The translations under genes and the position numbers were made by a program. Shown one piece after another: positions 63,878 to 64,000 of a DNA stretch of 64,000 bases (position 1 is the stretch's first letter; the number at the start of each line of letters is the position of its first letter). A model generated the notes under the pieces. That model ran no database searches, was not told the DNA's origin, and saw nothing but the letters and a program-made list of their open reading frames with translations. Source of the stretch: Gammaproteobacteria bacterium (GTDB lineage Bacteria > Pseudomonadota > Gammaproteobacteria > Thiohalobacterales > Thiohalobacteraceae); NCBI GenBank assembly GCA_018819175.1, contig JAHJQQ010000014.1, positions 1-64,000 of the forward strand. The letters are read 5' to 3'.

Positions 63878-64000
63878 ATGACTGAAATGACCCCCCGCGA
63901 AATCGTCCAGGAACTGGACAAGCACATCATCGGCCAGGCCGATGCCAAGCGCGCCGTGGCCATTGCCTTGCGCAACCGCTGGCGGCGCATGCAGGTCGAG
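63878..64000 (+). CDS. hslU: ATP-dependent protease ATPase subunit HslU, N-terminus only
   Basis: The first 41 codons are in the window from the ATG at 63878. [21 protein letters not shown] in outline, then [14 protein letters not shown], is the invariant HslU N-terminus. It is the AAA+ unfoldase that feeds substrates to HslV. The Walker motifs lie outside the window. Confidence 0.95.
   Translation, partial: MTEMTPREIVQELDKHIIGQADAKRAVAIALRNRWRRMQVE

Overview
The window reads as a stretch of chromosome from a gammaproteobacterium, probably a Chromatiales- or Thiotrichales-like sulfur oxidiser. Gene content and order are typical of Gammaproteobacteria: def-fmt-rsmB-(DUF4390)-ntrYX-trkA-trkH, a LysM gene with dprA-smg-topA, algZR near hemCDXY, a class I cyaA near lptM-lysA-dapF-DUF484-xerC, and hslVU. 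A DsrE2-type protein with a single-domain rhodanese at the left edge points to sulfane-sulfur handling. No rRNA, tRNA, phage, CRISPR array, plasmid function or intact transposase gene was seen. Almost all of the window is core-genome housekeeping.

Layout. 1-2.0 kb: dsrE2 (cut by the window edge) and a rhodanese on the minus strand, divergent from a TtcA-like PP-loop sulfurtransferase. 2.1-14.2 kb: an lpxL-type acyltransferase, then a long minus-strand run def-fmt-rsmB-DUF4390-ntrY-ntrX-trkA-trkH-methyltransferase-TPR. 14.4-19.5 kb: LysM protein, dprA, smg, topA. 19.9-25 kb: a diguanylate cyclase, hemF, oxyR and an oxidative-stress cassette (rubrerythrin, rubredoxin, rubredoxin reductase) with a convincing OxyR-type operator, followed by a minus-strand structured RNA with two tandem terminators that resembles 6S RNA. 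25.4-32.4 kb: bile-acid/sodium symporter family protein, mlaC, an unknown gene, hemB, a truncated DUF47 gene coupled to aroE, an RRM protein, gamma-carbonic anhydrase and gor. 32.5-43.5 kb: prlC, a broken GxxExxY gene inside inverted repeats, ubiD, an epimerase, a 2Fe-2S flavin reductase, hemYXDC and a thioredoxin-like lipoprotein. 43.8-57.5 kb: an algRZ-type two-component pair, argH, a GGDEF-EAL receptor next to a cupredoxin, a MazG-like hydrolase, a PAS/degenerate GGDEF protein, cyaA, a DUF302 protein and a dihaem cytochrome-DUF302 fusion, and an esterase. 57.7-64 kb: lptM, lysA, a methyltransferase, a CoA-binding protein, dapF, a DUF484 protein, xerC, hslV and the start of hslU.

Themes. 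Tetrapyrrole synthesis is spread over hemF, hemB and hemCDXY. Signalling is rich: three GGDEF-family proteins, class I adenylate cyclase, NtrYX, AlgZR-type and OxyR. Two sequences match the sigma-54 -24/-12 spacing: one precedes the diguanylate cyclase, the other lies upstream of the 6S-like RNA. Intergenic spaces carry many palindromic, MITE-like repeats, including a family with the core CGCAAAGGCGC.

The items most worth follow-up are the 6S-like RNA with a sigma-54 candidate upstream, the OxyR operator before the rubrerythrin operon, the cytochrome c-DUF302 fusion paired with a free DUF302 protein, and the cupredoxin/GGDEF-EAL gene pair. All functional names rest on motif recognition by eye; no database search was run.
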